64,000 nucleotides of DNA from Lactobacillus amylovorus DSM 20531 (GTDB lineage: Bacteria > Bacillota > Bacilli > Lactobacillales > Lactobacillaceae), in NCBI RefSeq assembly GCF_002706375.1, contig NZ_CP017706.1, positions 124,001 through 188,000 on the forward strand, given 5' to 3'. Of the stretch, positions 1-8,036 are shown in pieces. Positions within the stretch are counted from its first letter, which is position 1. Each line of letters starts with the position of its first letter. The translations under genes were made by a program, and so were the position numbers. The notes beneath the pieces were generated by a model that saw only the letters and a program-made list of their open reading frames with translations, was not told where the DNA came from and searched no databases.

Positions 1-1309
1 TTAAGTCTGCTTTACCTGAATCTGCTAAAGCTACAACTTCTTCAGCTGCTTTCACGCCACCTTTTGAACCATCATCATGATAGTTAACAACTTCTGCTTT
101 AATACCTTGCTCTTCAACAAGTTCCTTTAAGAGATTTAATTCTGATTCAGTATCAGTATCAAAGTGATTAATTAAAACCATGACTGGAACATTATATGAA
201 CGCATATTATTCATGTGGCGTTCCAAATTCTTAAAGCCTTCTTTTAATGCATCTAAGTTTTCTTCGTCTAAGTGATCAGTTGAACCTAGAACTTGATATT
301 TAAGTGCACGTACTGTGGCTACAACAACGGCAGCATCAGGCTTTTTATCTAAGTGCTTGGAAACAAAGTCCATAAACTTTTGTCCACCTAAGTCACTACC
401 AAATCCTGCTTCAGTTAAAACGTAATCGCTTAAGTGCATTGCCAAGTTAGTAGCAATTACAGAGTTGGCACCATGAGCAATATTAGCAAATGGTCCGCCA
501 TGCACCAAGGCTGGAGTATGTTCAAGAGTTTGAACCAAGTTTGGCTTTAAAGCATTAGATAAAAGAGCTGCAATTGCTCCTTGGAAACCAAGTTGTTTTA
601 CGTAAACTGGTTGATCATCCTTGGTATATCCAACAAGCATATCGCCGATTCTTGCTTTAAGATCATCAATATCATTTGCCAAACACAAAATAGCCATTAA
701 TTCATTAGCTACAGTAATTGCAAAACTAGATTGGTGTTCAACTCCATTAAATTTGGAGCCTTCACCAACAGTAATTTTTCTCAAAGCACGGTCGTTAACA
801 TCAAGACCACGTTTTAACAAGATACGATCAGGATCAATATCAAGGCTATTGTCTTGGTAAATATAGTTATCAACTAAGGCAGCTAAAGTATCGATTGCGG
901 CAGTTAAGGCATGCATGTCACCAGTAAAATGCAAATTGATGTCTTCCATTGGAATAATTTGCGCCATACCACCACCAGTAGCACCACCTTTAAGACCAAA
1001 AACAGGACCCATTGAAGGTTCACGCAATGCAATCATCGTATTTTTATGTAATTGATTCTTGATAGCGTCCCCTAAGCCAATAGTGATTGTAGATTTTCCT
1101 TCTCCTGCTGGAGTTGGAGAAATAGAAGTTACCAAAATCAACTTACCTAAGTGTTTATTTTGGCGAATTCGATTGATTGCTGACCAACTGATCTTAGCCT
1201 TATCGTAACCATATGGTTCAAGATCTTCTTTCTTTAAATCAACCTCAGCAGCAATTTCATTGATTGGTAATTCATTTGTTTCTTGTGCGATTTCAATATC
1301 TGACTTCAT
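1..1309 (-). CDS. fhs: formate-tetrahydrofolate ligase (partial, C-terminus off the window)
   Basis: Fhs joins formate to tetrahydrofolate using ATP, giving 10-formyl-THF for purine and formyl-methionine synthesis in the cytosol. The ATG at 1307-1309 opens a frame that runs unbroken to the window edge, about 436 of the roughly 555 residues usual for the family, so it is cut by the window and not truncated in the cell. The ATP-binding loop TPAGEGKST lies at about residues 66-74, followed by the conserved [18 protein letters not shown] stretch. It starts 4 bp after the stop of the small membrane protein upstream, with a purine-rich ribosome site, so the two are probably cotranscribed. Confidence 0.95.
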   Translation of the reverse strand, partial: MKSDIEIAQETNELPINEIAAEVDLKKEDLEPYGYDKAKISWSAINRIRQNKHLGKLILVTSISPTPAGEGKSTITIGLGDAIKNQLHKNTMIALREPSMGPVFGLKGGATGGGMAQIIPMEDINLHFTGDMHALTAAIDTLAALVDNYIYQDNSLDIDPDRILLKRGLDVNDRALRKITVGEGSKFNGVEHQSSFAITVANELMAILCLANDIDDLKARIGDMLVGYTKDDQPVYVKQLGFQGAIAALLSNALKPNLVQTLEHTPALVHGGPFANIAHGANSVIATNLAMHLSDYVLTEAGFGSDLGGQKFMDFVSKHLDKKPDAAVVVATVRALKYQVLGSTDHLDEENLDALKEGFKNLERHMNNMRSYNVPVMVLINHFDTDTESELNLLKELVEEQGIKAEVVNYHDDGSKGGVKAAEEVVALADSGKADL

Positions 1310-1313
1310 TAAG

Positions 1314-1646
1314 TTAACTCTTCTTTCTTGAAATTACTAAAATAGAATAGTTTTGAACTTCGCCCTTTAACTGATAAATTTGAAAAATATGCCACTGAGC
1401 ACGTAAAGTAGGCTGGTTGACCTTCATTTTTGTACGATATGGCAATTTCAAGATAAATTGATCATTGCTTTTAGCTACATAAGAAAATACCCATGTATAA
1501 ATCAGTAAGATTGTAAAAATAATTCCAACTACTATTCCAGAAATACTGATTGCCTTATTCCCCTCATAGCCAAGAATCATAGCTATAAAAAGAATAATTA
1601 AGAGCCATGAATAATAAATTATTCCAGCAAGCCCTAAAAATATCAA
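1314..1646 (-). CDS. small two-TM membrane protein, unknown function
   Basis: I do not recognise this 110-residue protein. Two hydrophobic segments, about residues 1-25 and 33-57, form a membrane hairpin. They are followed by a basic, soluble C-terminal half ending in RKKS. The only available start is TTG at 1644-1646, with no ATG in frame upstream, so the true N-terminus is uncertain. It sits directly upstream of fhs with a 4-bp gap, which suggests cotranscription but does not imply a folate role. Confidence 0.6.
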   Translation of the reverse strand: MIFLGLAGIIYYSWLLIILFIAMILGYEGNKAISISGIVVGIIFTILLIYTWVFSYVAKSNDQFILKLPYRTKMKVNQPTLRAQWHIFQIYQLKGEVQNYSILVISRKKS

Positions 1647-1733
1647 ATGCTGTTTAGATTTTAAAATTTAGATCACGCCCTGTTTATCATTTATTCTTAT
1701 TGTAACAAATATAGCTAAAATAAGAGAGTATGT

Positions 1734-1743
1734 TTTAAAACAT
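1734..1743. repeat. target-site duplication, left, IS copy 1
   Basis: TTTAAAACAT abuts the left IS end and is repeated exactly at 3407-3416 beyond the right end. A 10-bp duplication fits the IS4 family. Confidence 0.9.
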
Positions 1744-1774
1744 CAATGTCATTAAGTTAAGACATTGACAAATT
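1744..1774 (+). repeat. left terminal inverted repeat, IS copy 1
   Basis: These 31 bp match the reverse complement of 3376-3406 without mismatch. The outer part is itself palindromic (CAATGTC, 10 bases, GACATTG), so each end can extrude a small hairpin. Confidence 0.9.
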
Positions 1775-1789
1775 ATCGACTCAATTTTT

Positions 1790-1834
1790 AAGATCATTCA
1801 TTTGCGATTTATCGCATTTGAATGATCTTTTTTT
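1790..1834 (+). terminator. inward-facing intrinsic terminator, left end of IS copy 1
   Basis: Arms AAGATCATTCA (1790-1800) and its complement ending 1829, with inner TGCGA/TCGCA pairing, are followed by seven T. The T-run is on plus, so it stops transcription entering the IS from the left, antisense to the transposase. Confidence 0.75.
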
Positions 1835-1865
1835 ATGTCAAATAAGCCCAAATCTTGTTTAGAAA

Positions 1866-3245
1866 TTAGGCTACACGATATAAATAATATACAGCTGATT
1901 TTGGTTTGAAATTTCTTTTGTCTTTTCGTCCTGGTCTGATTGGAATTGTGTAATGACCAATTTGAATAAGAATCTTTTTAAAGATTTTAGTTGAAGAAGA
2001 AATTATATACATAGCTTGGATGATAAAGCATGACTGTTTGAAATTAAGCGCATATTGATACTTGCAGTTTTTTTGTGGTATATATGCTTGAGCATCAATT
2101 TGACTGACTGCGTTAAACATAATCATGTGGGCATAGATTTCCATTTCGATAAATTTATCCTGCTTGGAGTGAAACTGTACGCTTCCCAAAGCATATTTCA
2201 ATTTTTTGAATGAAGTTTCAATACCCCAGCGCAAATGGTAGATTTCTTTGATCCTTTTTAAGGGATAATCGGCTCTATTTAGATTGGTTAGAACAACTTC
2301 CCATTCTTCTTTGCCTGATTTAGGATCATTAATTCTAAATTTACAAGTGCGAAATTTTATTGTACATAGCTCTCCAAAGTCCCAGCTGCCATCTTTGGTA
2401 TTTTTAGACCGATATTTGATATATTGACGATAATGATGGTTAACAAGATGAACGTTTTCTGTGGCTTTATGGGTTTCATAATAATAATTAGAGGTAGTCA
2501 CCCAGCAAGCTATATCCTTATCACACTCTTGATTAGGCAACTCAGCTATTTCCTTAAATGCGCCATATCCCGTTTTAGTACGTATGACATAATAACAGTT
2601 AGGCAGGCGATTACAATTTTCAATCATGTTAAAGCCGGTATAACCTCGATCCATAGTAACTATATATGGTCCGCAATTTAGCTTTTTAAGCATTTGAACG
2701 GCGGCTTTACGTTCATCCATCTTTGACTTAGGCTGAAAGATGCAGTCTTGATAAGTATTATTTAACAGGTCATAGAGTGCATTAACATGAATTTGGCAAT
2801 ATGGCTTTCCTTTATGATTGAGATTTCCAACAATATTCTCTGATTTAGGATTCCAGATTTGATTAAAATCAGACCCATCAATGGCAAATATACGATATTT
2901 ATGATCAAATAACTGGATATTAAATAAATTTTGATTAAATATAGTCAGAATATGCTTAAAACAGGCGGTTGAAAGCTGACCTTTGCGTTGGACGTAAGCA
3001 GAGGTGCTAACTACTTTATCATTATTTTTAACAGCCTCTTGCCCAAAAGCTCTAAACAACTCACTGGTCAAATCTTTTCCTTGCATATTAATAGTAGTTT
3101 TAATGACTGTAGCTGCATCTAAAGACCGCTTCCTAGTGAAGGCATGAGGATCATCGATAAAATCATGAATATGCTTTCCAGTATCATTGATAATTTGATC
3201 AAGACGATCTAAAATATTTTTATGAAGGGCTTTCATAATTAACAC
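1866..3245 (-). CDS. IS4-family DDE transposase, copy 1
   Basis: This is a cut-and-paste transposase of 459 residues. The first catalytic Asp lies in AIDGSDFNQ, the second in TMDRGYTGF, and the Glu in the YREK box YHLRWGIETSFKKLK (Y-2-R-3-E-6-K), which is diagnostic for IS4-family enzymes. The frame opens with GTG at 3243-3245, with an ATG three codons later. Copy 2 has the same GTG-then-ATG arrangement, so the choice is open. It is intact. By eye about half of its residues match the transposase at 54603-55973, so the two elements are relatives and not recent duplicates. Confidence 0.92.
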   Translation of the reverse strand: MLIMKALHKNILDRLDQIINDTGKHIHDFIDDPHAFTRKRSLDAATVIKTTINMQGKDLTSELFRAFGQEAVKNNDKVVSTSAYVQRKGQLSTACFKHILTIFNQNLFNIQLFDHKYRIFAIDGSDFNQIWNPKSENIVGNLNHKGKPYCQIHVNALYDLLNNTYQDCIFQPKSKMDERKAAVQMLKKLNCGPYIVTMDRGYTGFNMIENCNRLPNCYYVIRTKTGYGAFKEIAELPNQECDKDIACWVTTSNYYYETHKATENVHLVNHHYRQYIKYRSKNTKDGSWDFGELCTIKFRTCKFRINDPKSGKEEWEVVLTNLNRADYPLKRIKEIYHLRWGIETSFKKLKYALGSVQFHSKQDKFIEMEIYAHMIMFNAVSQIDAQAYIPQKNCKYQYALNFKQSCFIIQAMYIISSSTKIFKKILIQIGHYTIPIRPGRKDKRNFKPKSAVYYLYRVA

Positions 3246-3290
3246 CAGCTTTCTGGCAATAATTTTGAAGGTTTAATAATTTAATCAGAG

Positions 3291-3324
3291 GGCGAAAAGG
3301 TAGGTTCTTTTCGCCTTTATTTTA
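3291..3324 (+). terminator. antisense-facing terminator in IS copy 1 leader
   Basis: GGCGAAAAG (3291-3299) pairs with CTTTTCGCC (3307-3315) and is followed by TTTATTTTA on plus. It would stop transcripts running antisense through the transposase. Copy 2 has an equivalent hairpin at the same place with a different stem. Confidence 0.6.
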
Positions 3325-3327
3325 TGC

Positions 3328-3360
3328 AAAAAAAGAACCAAATCATAATGATTCGGTTCT
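3328..3360 (-). terminator. inward-facing intrinsic terminator, right end of IS copy 1
   Basis: On minus, the AGAACCGAATCAT arm pairs with ATGATTTGGTTCT and is followed by seven T. It lies between the right IS end and the transposase, so it blocks read-in from the metallophosphoesterase gene. The arm sequence recurs in copy 2 at 54490. Confidence 0.8.
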
Positions 3361-3375
3361 ACAGAGATTAGATTC

Positions 3376-3406
3376 AATTTGTCAATGTCTTAACTTAATG
3401 ACATTG
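3376..3406 (-). repeat. right terminal inverted repeat, IS copy 1
   Basis: Perfect 31-bp inverted partner of 1744-1774. The same end sequence, with few changes, bounds the second element at 54449 and 56106. Confidence 0.9.
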
Positions 3407-3416
3407 TTTAAAACAT
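3407..3416. repeat. target-site duplication, right, IS copy 1
   Basis: Second copy of TTTAAAACAT, directly after the right terminal repeat. It is part of the original terminator palindrome. Confidence 0.9.
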
Positions 3417-3427
3417 ACTCTCTTTAT

Positions 3428-4660
3428 TTAATATCTTATTTTTACTTGTAAATTAGTGTGATCACTAGTGTCATACAAGGTTTCCAAATAAAGTCGAAAC
3501 TCCGGATGGTGTTTAATCAGGGTTTGATATGCCTCCGATGAATTAATTTTATTTAACTCACTGACTTTTAAGTGATTATGTCCATTAAAGAAGTGGTAGT
3601 TCATCCAACCGAATAATTTTCCCATCTCTCGAACCAAATCTATATCATCATGATACTTATTCAATTCGCTTTGCATCATATCTGCGGAAATACTTCCCAG
3701 TTGCAAGTTTTTTAAATACTTATGGAAATGCACCAAAGTATAATCTTGTTTTTCTTTTTCAGTCAGGTACCGCGTCATATCAAAGTTTCTTCTAATATAA
3801 GTAATATGACGAGAATGCACACGCACTACTCCGTATCCTTGGTCGCTAGAACAAAAACTAGAAGTGACAATTTCGGTTGTTGGCGTCGTGCCTTGAGGCC
3901 CCATAATATTTTGCGCATGAATATGTCCTGAAAAAGCCAGTTTGACATTATATCTTACACAAAGACGACGTAATTCAATTGCATTATCAACTACATAACC
4001 TTTATTTACTGCTGGATTGTGGGCATACAGATTATGGTGCATGAAAAGAATAGGGCGCAAGTCATGCTCTTGCGCATAACGAAATTGCTTTTCTATCCAC
4101 TTTAACTGCTGTTTACCAATCATTCCATGAGTATGAGGAGCTTCCGTTGTCTCTTCTCTGCCATAAATATTAGAATCAGCTAACACTAAAAAATATTGTG
4201 GATTTAATTGAACACTGTATGCCAAAGAGCTGTCATCTTCATCGGTAGCTTCACGATATGATTTATCGAAAATCGAACGCCAGAACATAGGACTAATTTC
4301 ACCGGCATAAAATTGCTTTTTACCACGAAACTCTCTAGCCCAACCGTCAAAAATATCGTGATTACCAGGTAAAACTAAAACCTTGGTCTTTTTTAATGGT
4401 TTAAAAATCTCTGCAAATCTTTCTGCGGAAACTCTTTCCCCGTTAAAAGTTAAATCACCTGTCACAATTATTGCAGCAGGATTCTTTCTTTGAGCCATAC
4501 GCATAAAAGCAGATAGAGCCGTTTCTTGATAGTAGAGATCCTTACCTTGACTCGTTTTTTGCATACGAGAGAAAGCTTGACCTTCATCATGCAAACTATC
4601 CGCAATCAAATGGGTATCTGAAATTACCCAAAATTCTGTGTTCAGATCTTTCGTAATCAT
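3428..4660 (-). CDS. calcineurin-like metallophosphoesterase
   Basis: This 410-residue cytosolic phosphohydrolase has all metal-ligand motifs of the calcineurin-like fold: DTH (15-17), GD (68-69), GNHD (99-102), HH (208-209) and GHIH (245-248). The family includes cyclic-nucleotide phosphodiesterases and other phosphoesterases. The substrate cannot be read from sequence. A C-terminal extension of about 100 residues follows the catalytic domain. It lies 2 bp downstream of the THUMP methyltransferase, so they form one transcript. Its original terminator, straddling 1724-1743 and 3407-3427, was split by the IS. Confidence 0.85.
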   Translation of the reverse strand: MITKDLNTEFWVISDTHLIADSLHDEGQAFSRMQKTSQGKDLYYQETALSAFMRMAQRKNPAAIIVTGDLTFNGERVSAERFAEIFKPLKKTKVLVLPGNHDIFDGWAREFRGKKQFYAGEISPMFWRSIFDKSYREATDEDDSSLAYSVQLNPQYFLVLADSNIYGREETTEAPHTHGMIGKQQLKWIEKQFRYAQEHDLRPILFMHHNLYAHNPAVNKGYVVDNAIELRRLCVRYNVKLAFSGHIHAQNIMGPQGTTPTTEIVTSSFCSSDQGYGVVRVHSRHITYIRRNFDMTRYLTEKEKQDYTLVHFHKYLKNLQLGSISADMMQSELNKYHDDIDLVREMGKLFGWMNYHFFNGHNHLKVSELNKINSSEAYQTLIKHHPEFRLYLETLYDTSDHTNLQVKIRY

Positions 4661-4662
4661 GT

Positions 4663-5787
4663 TTACCTTCTATTAGCCCAATATTGGTAGAAATCTACTC
4701 TTAAGTTACCGTTGAACAACTTACGCTTCTTTGTAGCCTTTGCACCAAAACACTTTTCAAAGTTAGGATCAGCAGTTAGGTAGTATTGACTAAATGAATC
4801 TAATGGACGCAATACTTCTCCCATTTGCTTATAAAGTTCTTCTGCTGATTCGCGATCCTTAAGTCGCTTACCATATGGTGGGTTGGCAATGATAATGCCG
4901 TTTTCCAAATCAGTAGTAAAGTCTTTTACTGCAACCTGCTTAAAACGAATATCTTGTAATACCCCTGCATTATGTGCATTTAATTTAGCAATTTCTAGCA
5001 CTGATTGGTCAATATCACTAGCCCAAATCGGTGCTTCTAATGGCTTAACCTCTGTCTTAGCTTTAGCCAAAGCTTTCTTATGCAAATTAGCATCAAACCA
5101 GTCAAAACCATCAAAAGCAAACTTACGCCACGTACCTGGGGCAATGTTCTTAGCGATTAAAGCTGCTTCAATTGCTAAAGTACCAGAACCGGTCATTGGA
5201 TCAATCAATGGATGCGTACCATTATATGGTGTTAATCTTAACAAACCTGCCGCGAAGTTTTCCTTTAAAGGTGCGCCACCGTGTTCAACACGATAACCAC
5301 GTTTAAATAAACTTGCGCCAGTGGTGTCTAATGATAAGCGAGCGACATTCTTGTAAATATGCACATCTAAAGGATATTCATTACCACTTTCTGGCAAAAA
5401 GCCGCGTCGGTGATATTGATCAACCATTTTGTTAACAATCGCTTTTTTGACAATTGATTGCACATCTGGCTCTGAGTGAAGCTTAGACTTAACTGCTCGT
5501 CCTTGGACAGGAAATTTAGCATCAACTGGCAACAATTCTGCCCAATCATAATCATATGTTTCATTGAATAAAGTATCAAAATCAGTTGCTCTAAACTCTT
5601 TAAGCAAGACCTTGACTCTATCAGCAGTTCTCAACCATAAATTAGTTTTAACAATATCCTCTTGCGTTCCCTTAAAAAATACACGACCATTTTCAACACG
5701 AGTCTTATAACCCATGCCTTGTAGTTCTTTATTGACGACGCTTTCAAAACCGGCGCCCATTGTTGCGTAAAGTTGATATTCTTTCAT
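4663..5787 (-). CDS. THUMP-domain class I RNA methyltransferase (YpsC/RlmL-N type)
   Basis: This is a predicted 23S rRNA guanine-N2 methyltransferase of 374 residues. An N-terminal ferredoxin-like/THUMP region (about 1-160) precedes a Rossmann methyltransferase domain with the SAM loop DPMTGSGT at about 196-203 and the catalytic NPPYG at about 302-306. It has the length of Bacillus YpsC and corresponds to the N-terminal half of E. coli RlmL. It lies just downstream of rnpB and gpsB, the same order as in Bacillus, which supports the assignment. The exact modified base is inferred from family only. Confidence 0.85.
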   Translation of the reverse strand: MKEYQLYATMGAGFESVVNKELQGMGYKTRVENGRVFFKGTQEDIVKTNLWLRTADRVKVLLKEFRATDFDTLFNETYDYDWAELLPVDAKFPVQGRAVKSKLHSEPDVQSIVKKAIVNKMVDQYHRRGFLPESGNEYPLDVHIYKNVARLSLDTTGASLFKRGYRVEHGGAPLKENFAAGLLRLTPYNGTHPLIDPMTGSGTLAIEAALIAKNIAPGTWRKFAFDGFDWFDANLHKKALAKAKTEVKPLEAPIWASDIDQSVLEIAKLNAHNAGVLQDIRFKQVAVKDFTTDLENGIIIANPPYGKRLKDRESAEELYKQMGEVLRPLDSFSQYYLTADPNFEKCFGAKATKKRKLFNGNLRVDFYQYWANRR

Positions 5788-5814
5788 TATTACTCTTTCA
5801 TTTATTTATTATCA

Positions 5815-5846
5815 AAATAAAAAGAGCTGGACCAAAAGCCCAACTC
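5815..5846 (-). terminator. intrinsic terminator of RNase P RNA
   Basis: On minus, GAGTTGGGC pairs with GTCCAGCTC across a TTTTG loop and is followed by TTTTTATTTT. It directly follows the RNase P RNA 3' end. Confidence 0.85.
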
Positions 5847-5851
5847 TGCCG

Positions 5852-6232
5852 GTGTGAATCTCTATAAGCCACGTTTTGTTCCAGTAATTTTTGGCGAAAT
5901 TACCTTCAGTAGTCATCTATCTTTATTGCAAAGCAACAACTCGGTCTTTAGTTCATTTTCTTAGACCGAAGCTCCCCCACCAAATTTGGGTTTCACGCTC
6001 GCAGGGTTTACCTCGTTCCACCAAGATCATTTCTGACCTTGCTTCGTCACTGTGGCACTTTCCAGGATAGTAATGCATGTCATAAGATTTAGCACTTTTT
6101 CCGCCGTAAAAGTCAAAAGACTTTTCTCCAGCTTATTAGGCTGAATACGAACACTACAAGCATCGCAGCTTGTGCGTGCGTGGACTTTCCTCAACTAACA
6201 TCAGTTAGCCGCGCCTACTCGAAATTCACACT
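5852..6232 (-). ncRNA. rnpB: RNase P RNA, Bacillus (B) type
   Basis: This is the catalytic RNA of ribonuclease P, which matures tRNA 5' ends. The minus strand carries the universal core: GAGGAAAGTCC near the 5' end (6183-6193 region), AGAAATGA and the GGTGGAACGAG...GTAAACCC block in the middle, GAGCGTGAAACCC, and the 3' ACGTGGCTTATAG. The ends pair (GTGTGAAT with ATTCACAC), which fixes boundaries to within a few bases. Its length of about 380 nt and its position between gpsB and the ypsC homologue match Bacillales and Lactobacillales. Confidence 0.95.
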
Positions 6233-6252
6233 GTTAATCATTATAGCAAAAA

Positions 6253-6672
6253 TTAATGCTTTAAGCCATACACATGTTGCTCAAGATTATAAACTTTTCT
6301 TTCCAAAGTAGAAATTCTTTGAATAATTGCCATATTGGTTGAGATTTCTCCTTGACCTTCGTCTTCTTGAGCAAAATTAGAAACAGTTGCTGATCTACGA
6401 TGACTTGGTGTATAAGTCTTAAGCTTTTCTTCGTCTTTTCGTTCAGCTACAACTGTCTTCTTTTCTTTCTGCTTTTCATCCATCAATTGACGTTGAAGCG
6501 TACCAATTTGACCGTACAAATCTTCAATCAATTGTTGGAATGTTTCATAATCTGAAATTACTTGATCCAGATATGCATCAACTTCGTCTGGATCATAACC
6601 TTTTACTTTACTTCTAAATTGTTTCTTTAATATATCTTGTGCAGATAGTTTTATATCATTTAAATTTGCCAT
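6253..6672 (-). CDS. gpsB: GpsB cell-division/cell-wall adaptor
   Basis: GpsB is a small membrane-associated coiled-coil protein that shuttles between septum and side wall and docks class A PBPs. The N-terminal DivIVA-like domain (about residues 5-70) contains KVKGYDPDEVDAYLDQV and a coiled coil. A charged linker and a C-terminal coiled segment (about 110-135) follow. The length of 139 is slightly longer than Bacillus GpsB because of the linker. A plausible promoter lies upstream (TTTAAG, 16 bp, TAAAAT on minus near 6707-6735). A class A PBP, its usual partner, is encoded 1.4 kb away at 8036-10357. Confidence 0.92.
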   Translation of the reverse strand: MANLNDIKLSAQDILKKQFRSKVKGYDPDEVDAYLDQVISDYETFQQLIEDLYGQIGTLQRQLMDEKQKEKKTVVAERKDEEKLKTYTPSHRRSATVSNFAQEDEGQGEISTNMAIIQRISTLERKVYNLEQHVYGLKH

Positions 6673-6761
6673 CTTACTGACAACTCCTTTACATTCACTT
6701 TTATTTTAGCAAAAAGATAGGTCACTTAAAACAAATATACCGGCTTTAATAAAACTTTTAA

Positions 6762-7331
6762 TTATTCGGAGAAATTAGAACTTTGATGGTTTTCCTGATA
6801 TTCTTCAGCCGCATCTTGTAAATCATAAAAATCAATTAAATCTAGGGGATATTCTTTGGTTTCTTGATACTTTTGGATTAAATTATAATCATATTTTGGC
6901 TTACCGGGATGCTCTGGATCATAGATCATCATAGCTCGTTCGGTATGCTGAACCATAAAATTTTGATAGTTGCGCAATTGCACGGGACTTTGATACGGCG
7001 TATTTGAAGTTGAAGCAAAGAAATCAACTTTTTCTTTTAAATTAATGTATTTTGCCTGATTAGTCTCGTTCCAGCGATTAGCAAATTCCTCATAGGGAAT
7101 CATAATCGACGTTCTAACCGGATATTTTTCCCCTAATTCTAATCCAACTTCGGCAGCCCATTGTTCTACTCCCAAATTGGCACCTGTAATAATCCAATCT
7201 AATTGTCCTTCTTCGATTAAACTAACAAAGTAATTCTTTAGGGCATATTTTATTACAGTGATTTTCGGATCCCTATCACCAAAAACATTCAATTCATAGG
7301 AACGATATCCAGTTACCCATAAACGCTGCAT
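6762..7331 (-). CDS. ypsA: YpsA-family (DUF1273, SLOG fold) protein
   Basis: This 189-residue protein has the N-terminal signature [15 protein letters not shown] and the conserved [19 protein letters not shown] block of the DUF1273/YpsA group, a Rossmann-like SLOG fold predicted to bind nucleotide-derived ligands. In Bacillus and Staphylococcus YpsA is tied to cell division. Here it is likewise encoded next to gpsB (90 bp upstream) and transcribed in the same direction. The biochemical activity is not established for the family. Confidence 0.85.
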   Translation of the reverse strand: MQRLWVTGYRSYELNVFGDRDPKITVIKYALKNYFVSLIEEGQLDWIITGANLGVEQWAAEVGLELGEKYPVRTSIMIPYEEFANRWNETNQAKYINLKEKVDFFASTSNTPYQSPVQLRNYQNFMVQHTERAMMIYDPEHPGKPKYDYNLIQKYQETKEYPLDLIDFYDLQDAAEEYQENHQSSNFSE

Positions 7332-7352
7332 TATTGTAAACGCCCCCTAATA

Positions 7353-7381
7353 TTCAAAAATCCATTCTTTATTGCTATAAT
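7353..7381 (+). promoter_or_regulatory. promoter of recU-pbp1A
   Basis: TTCAAA (7353-7358), a 17-bp spacer, and an extended -10 TGCTATAAT ending at 7381. The in-frame ATG at 7380 overlaps this -10 box, so it cannot be the translated start of recU. Confidence 0.7.
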
Positions 7382-7400
7382 GCTAACAGGAGTGAGGTTA

Positions 7401-8036
7401 ATGGTCAAATATCCAAGCGGTAGTTTAGCCGCATTTAGAAAACCAGTAACAAAAAAAGAAGAACATGCTACTGTTCATCGATCATACAAACACAAAAAGG
7501 GAGTTAATTTTTCTGACCGTGGTATGACCTTGGAGCAACAAATAAACGAATCTAATAAATACTATTTAATGGGAGGAATAGCAGTTGTTCATAAGAAGCC
7601 AACACCAATTCAAATTGTAAAGGTTGACTATCCTAAACGTTCAAAGGCAGTAATCAGAGAAGCTTATTTTAGACAGGCTTCAACGACTGACTATAATGGC
7701 GTGTACAAAGGCTATTATCTTGATTTTGAAGCTAAGGAAACAAGAAATAAAACAAACTTTCCATTAAAGAACTTCCATGATCACCAGATCTTCCATTTGG
7801 ACGAATGTTTGAAGCAGCAAGGAATTTGCTTTACAATTATTAGATTCGCTAGTCTAGAGAGGTATTTTGTAACTCCTGCTAGTTTTGTAATCCATGCCTA
7901 CAGGGAAAAGGATAAAAGCTCAATGACCTTAAAGGAAATTGAAAGCCATTCTTATGAGATTAAGAGTGGCTTTCGACCTACCTTGCCTTACCTTGAGGCA
8001 GTCGATAAATTTATTGCAGATAGGAAAAGTGAATAA
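7401..8036 (+). CDS. recU: RecU Holliday junction resolvase
   Basis: RecU cleaves four-way junctions in recombination and chromosome segregation. From ATG 7401 the product is 211 residues beginning MVKYPSGSLAAF. Catalytic-site features are visible: YKGYYLDFEAKETRNK carries the D-x-E-x-K nuclease core and LKNFHDHQ follows. The start at 7401 is chosen over 7380 because AGGAGTGAGG (7388-7397) sits just before it and the upstream ATG lies inside the promoter. Its stop overlaps the pbp1A start by one base (TAATG), so they are translationally coupled, as in Bacillus recU-ponA. Confidence 0.93.
   Translation: MVKYPSGSLAAFRKPVTKKEEHATVHRSYKHKKGVNFSDRGMTLEQQINESNKYYLMGGIAVVHKKPTPIQIVKVDYPKRSKAVIREAYFRQASTTDYNGVYKGYYLDFEAKETRNKTNFPLKNFHDHQIFHLDECLKQQGICFTIIRFASLERYFVTPASFVIHAYREKDKSSMTLKEIESHSYEIKSGFRPTLPYLEAVDKFIADRKSE

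Larger units (their letters stand above)
1744..3406 (-). mobile_element. IS4-family insertion sequence, copy 1 (1663 bp)
   Basis: The element is bounded by perfect 31-bp terminal inverted repeats (1744-1774 and 3376-3406) that begin CAATGTCATTAAG. It is flanked by a 10-bp direct repeat TTTAAAACAT at 1734-1743 and 3407-3416, the target duplication. It carries one DDE transposase on minus. Removing the element and one duplicate restores an A/T-rich palindrome with arms AGAGAGTATG and CATACTCTCT, an intrinsic-terminator-like site. Intact ends, duplication and open reading frame indicate a recent, probably still active copy. Confidence 0.93.

Noticed and set aside
1..1309. fhs as a truncated pseudogene
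   Set aside because: The frame runs open to the window edge. Only the window cuts it.
2424..2681. Antisense frame inside the first transposase
   Set aside because: Shadow of a conserved coding region, with no independent signals.
7380..7400. Seven extra N-terminal codons for recU
   Set aside because: The ATG at 7380 lies in the -10 box TATAAT, and the ribosome site precedes 7401.
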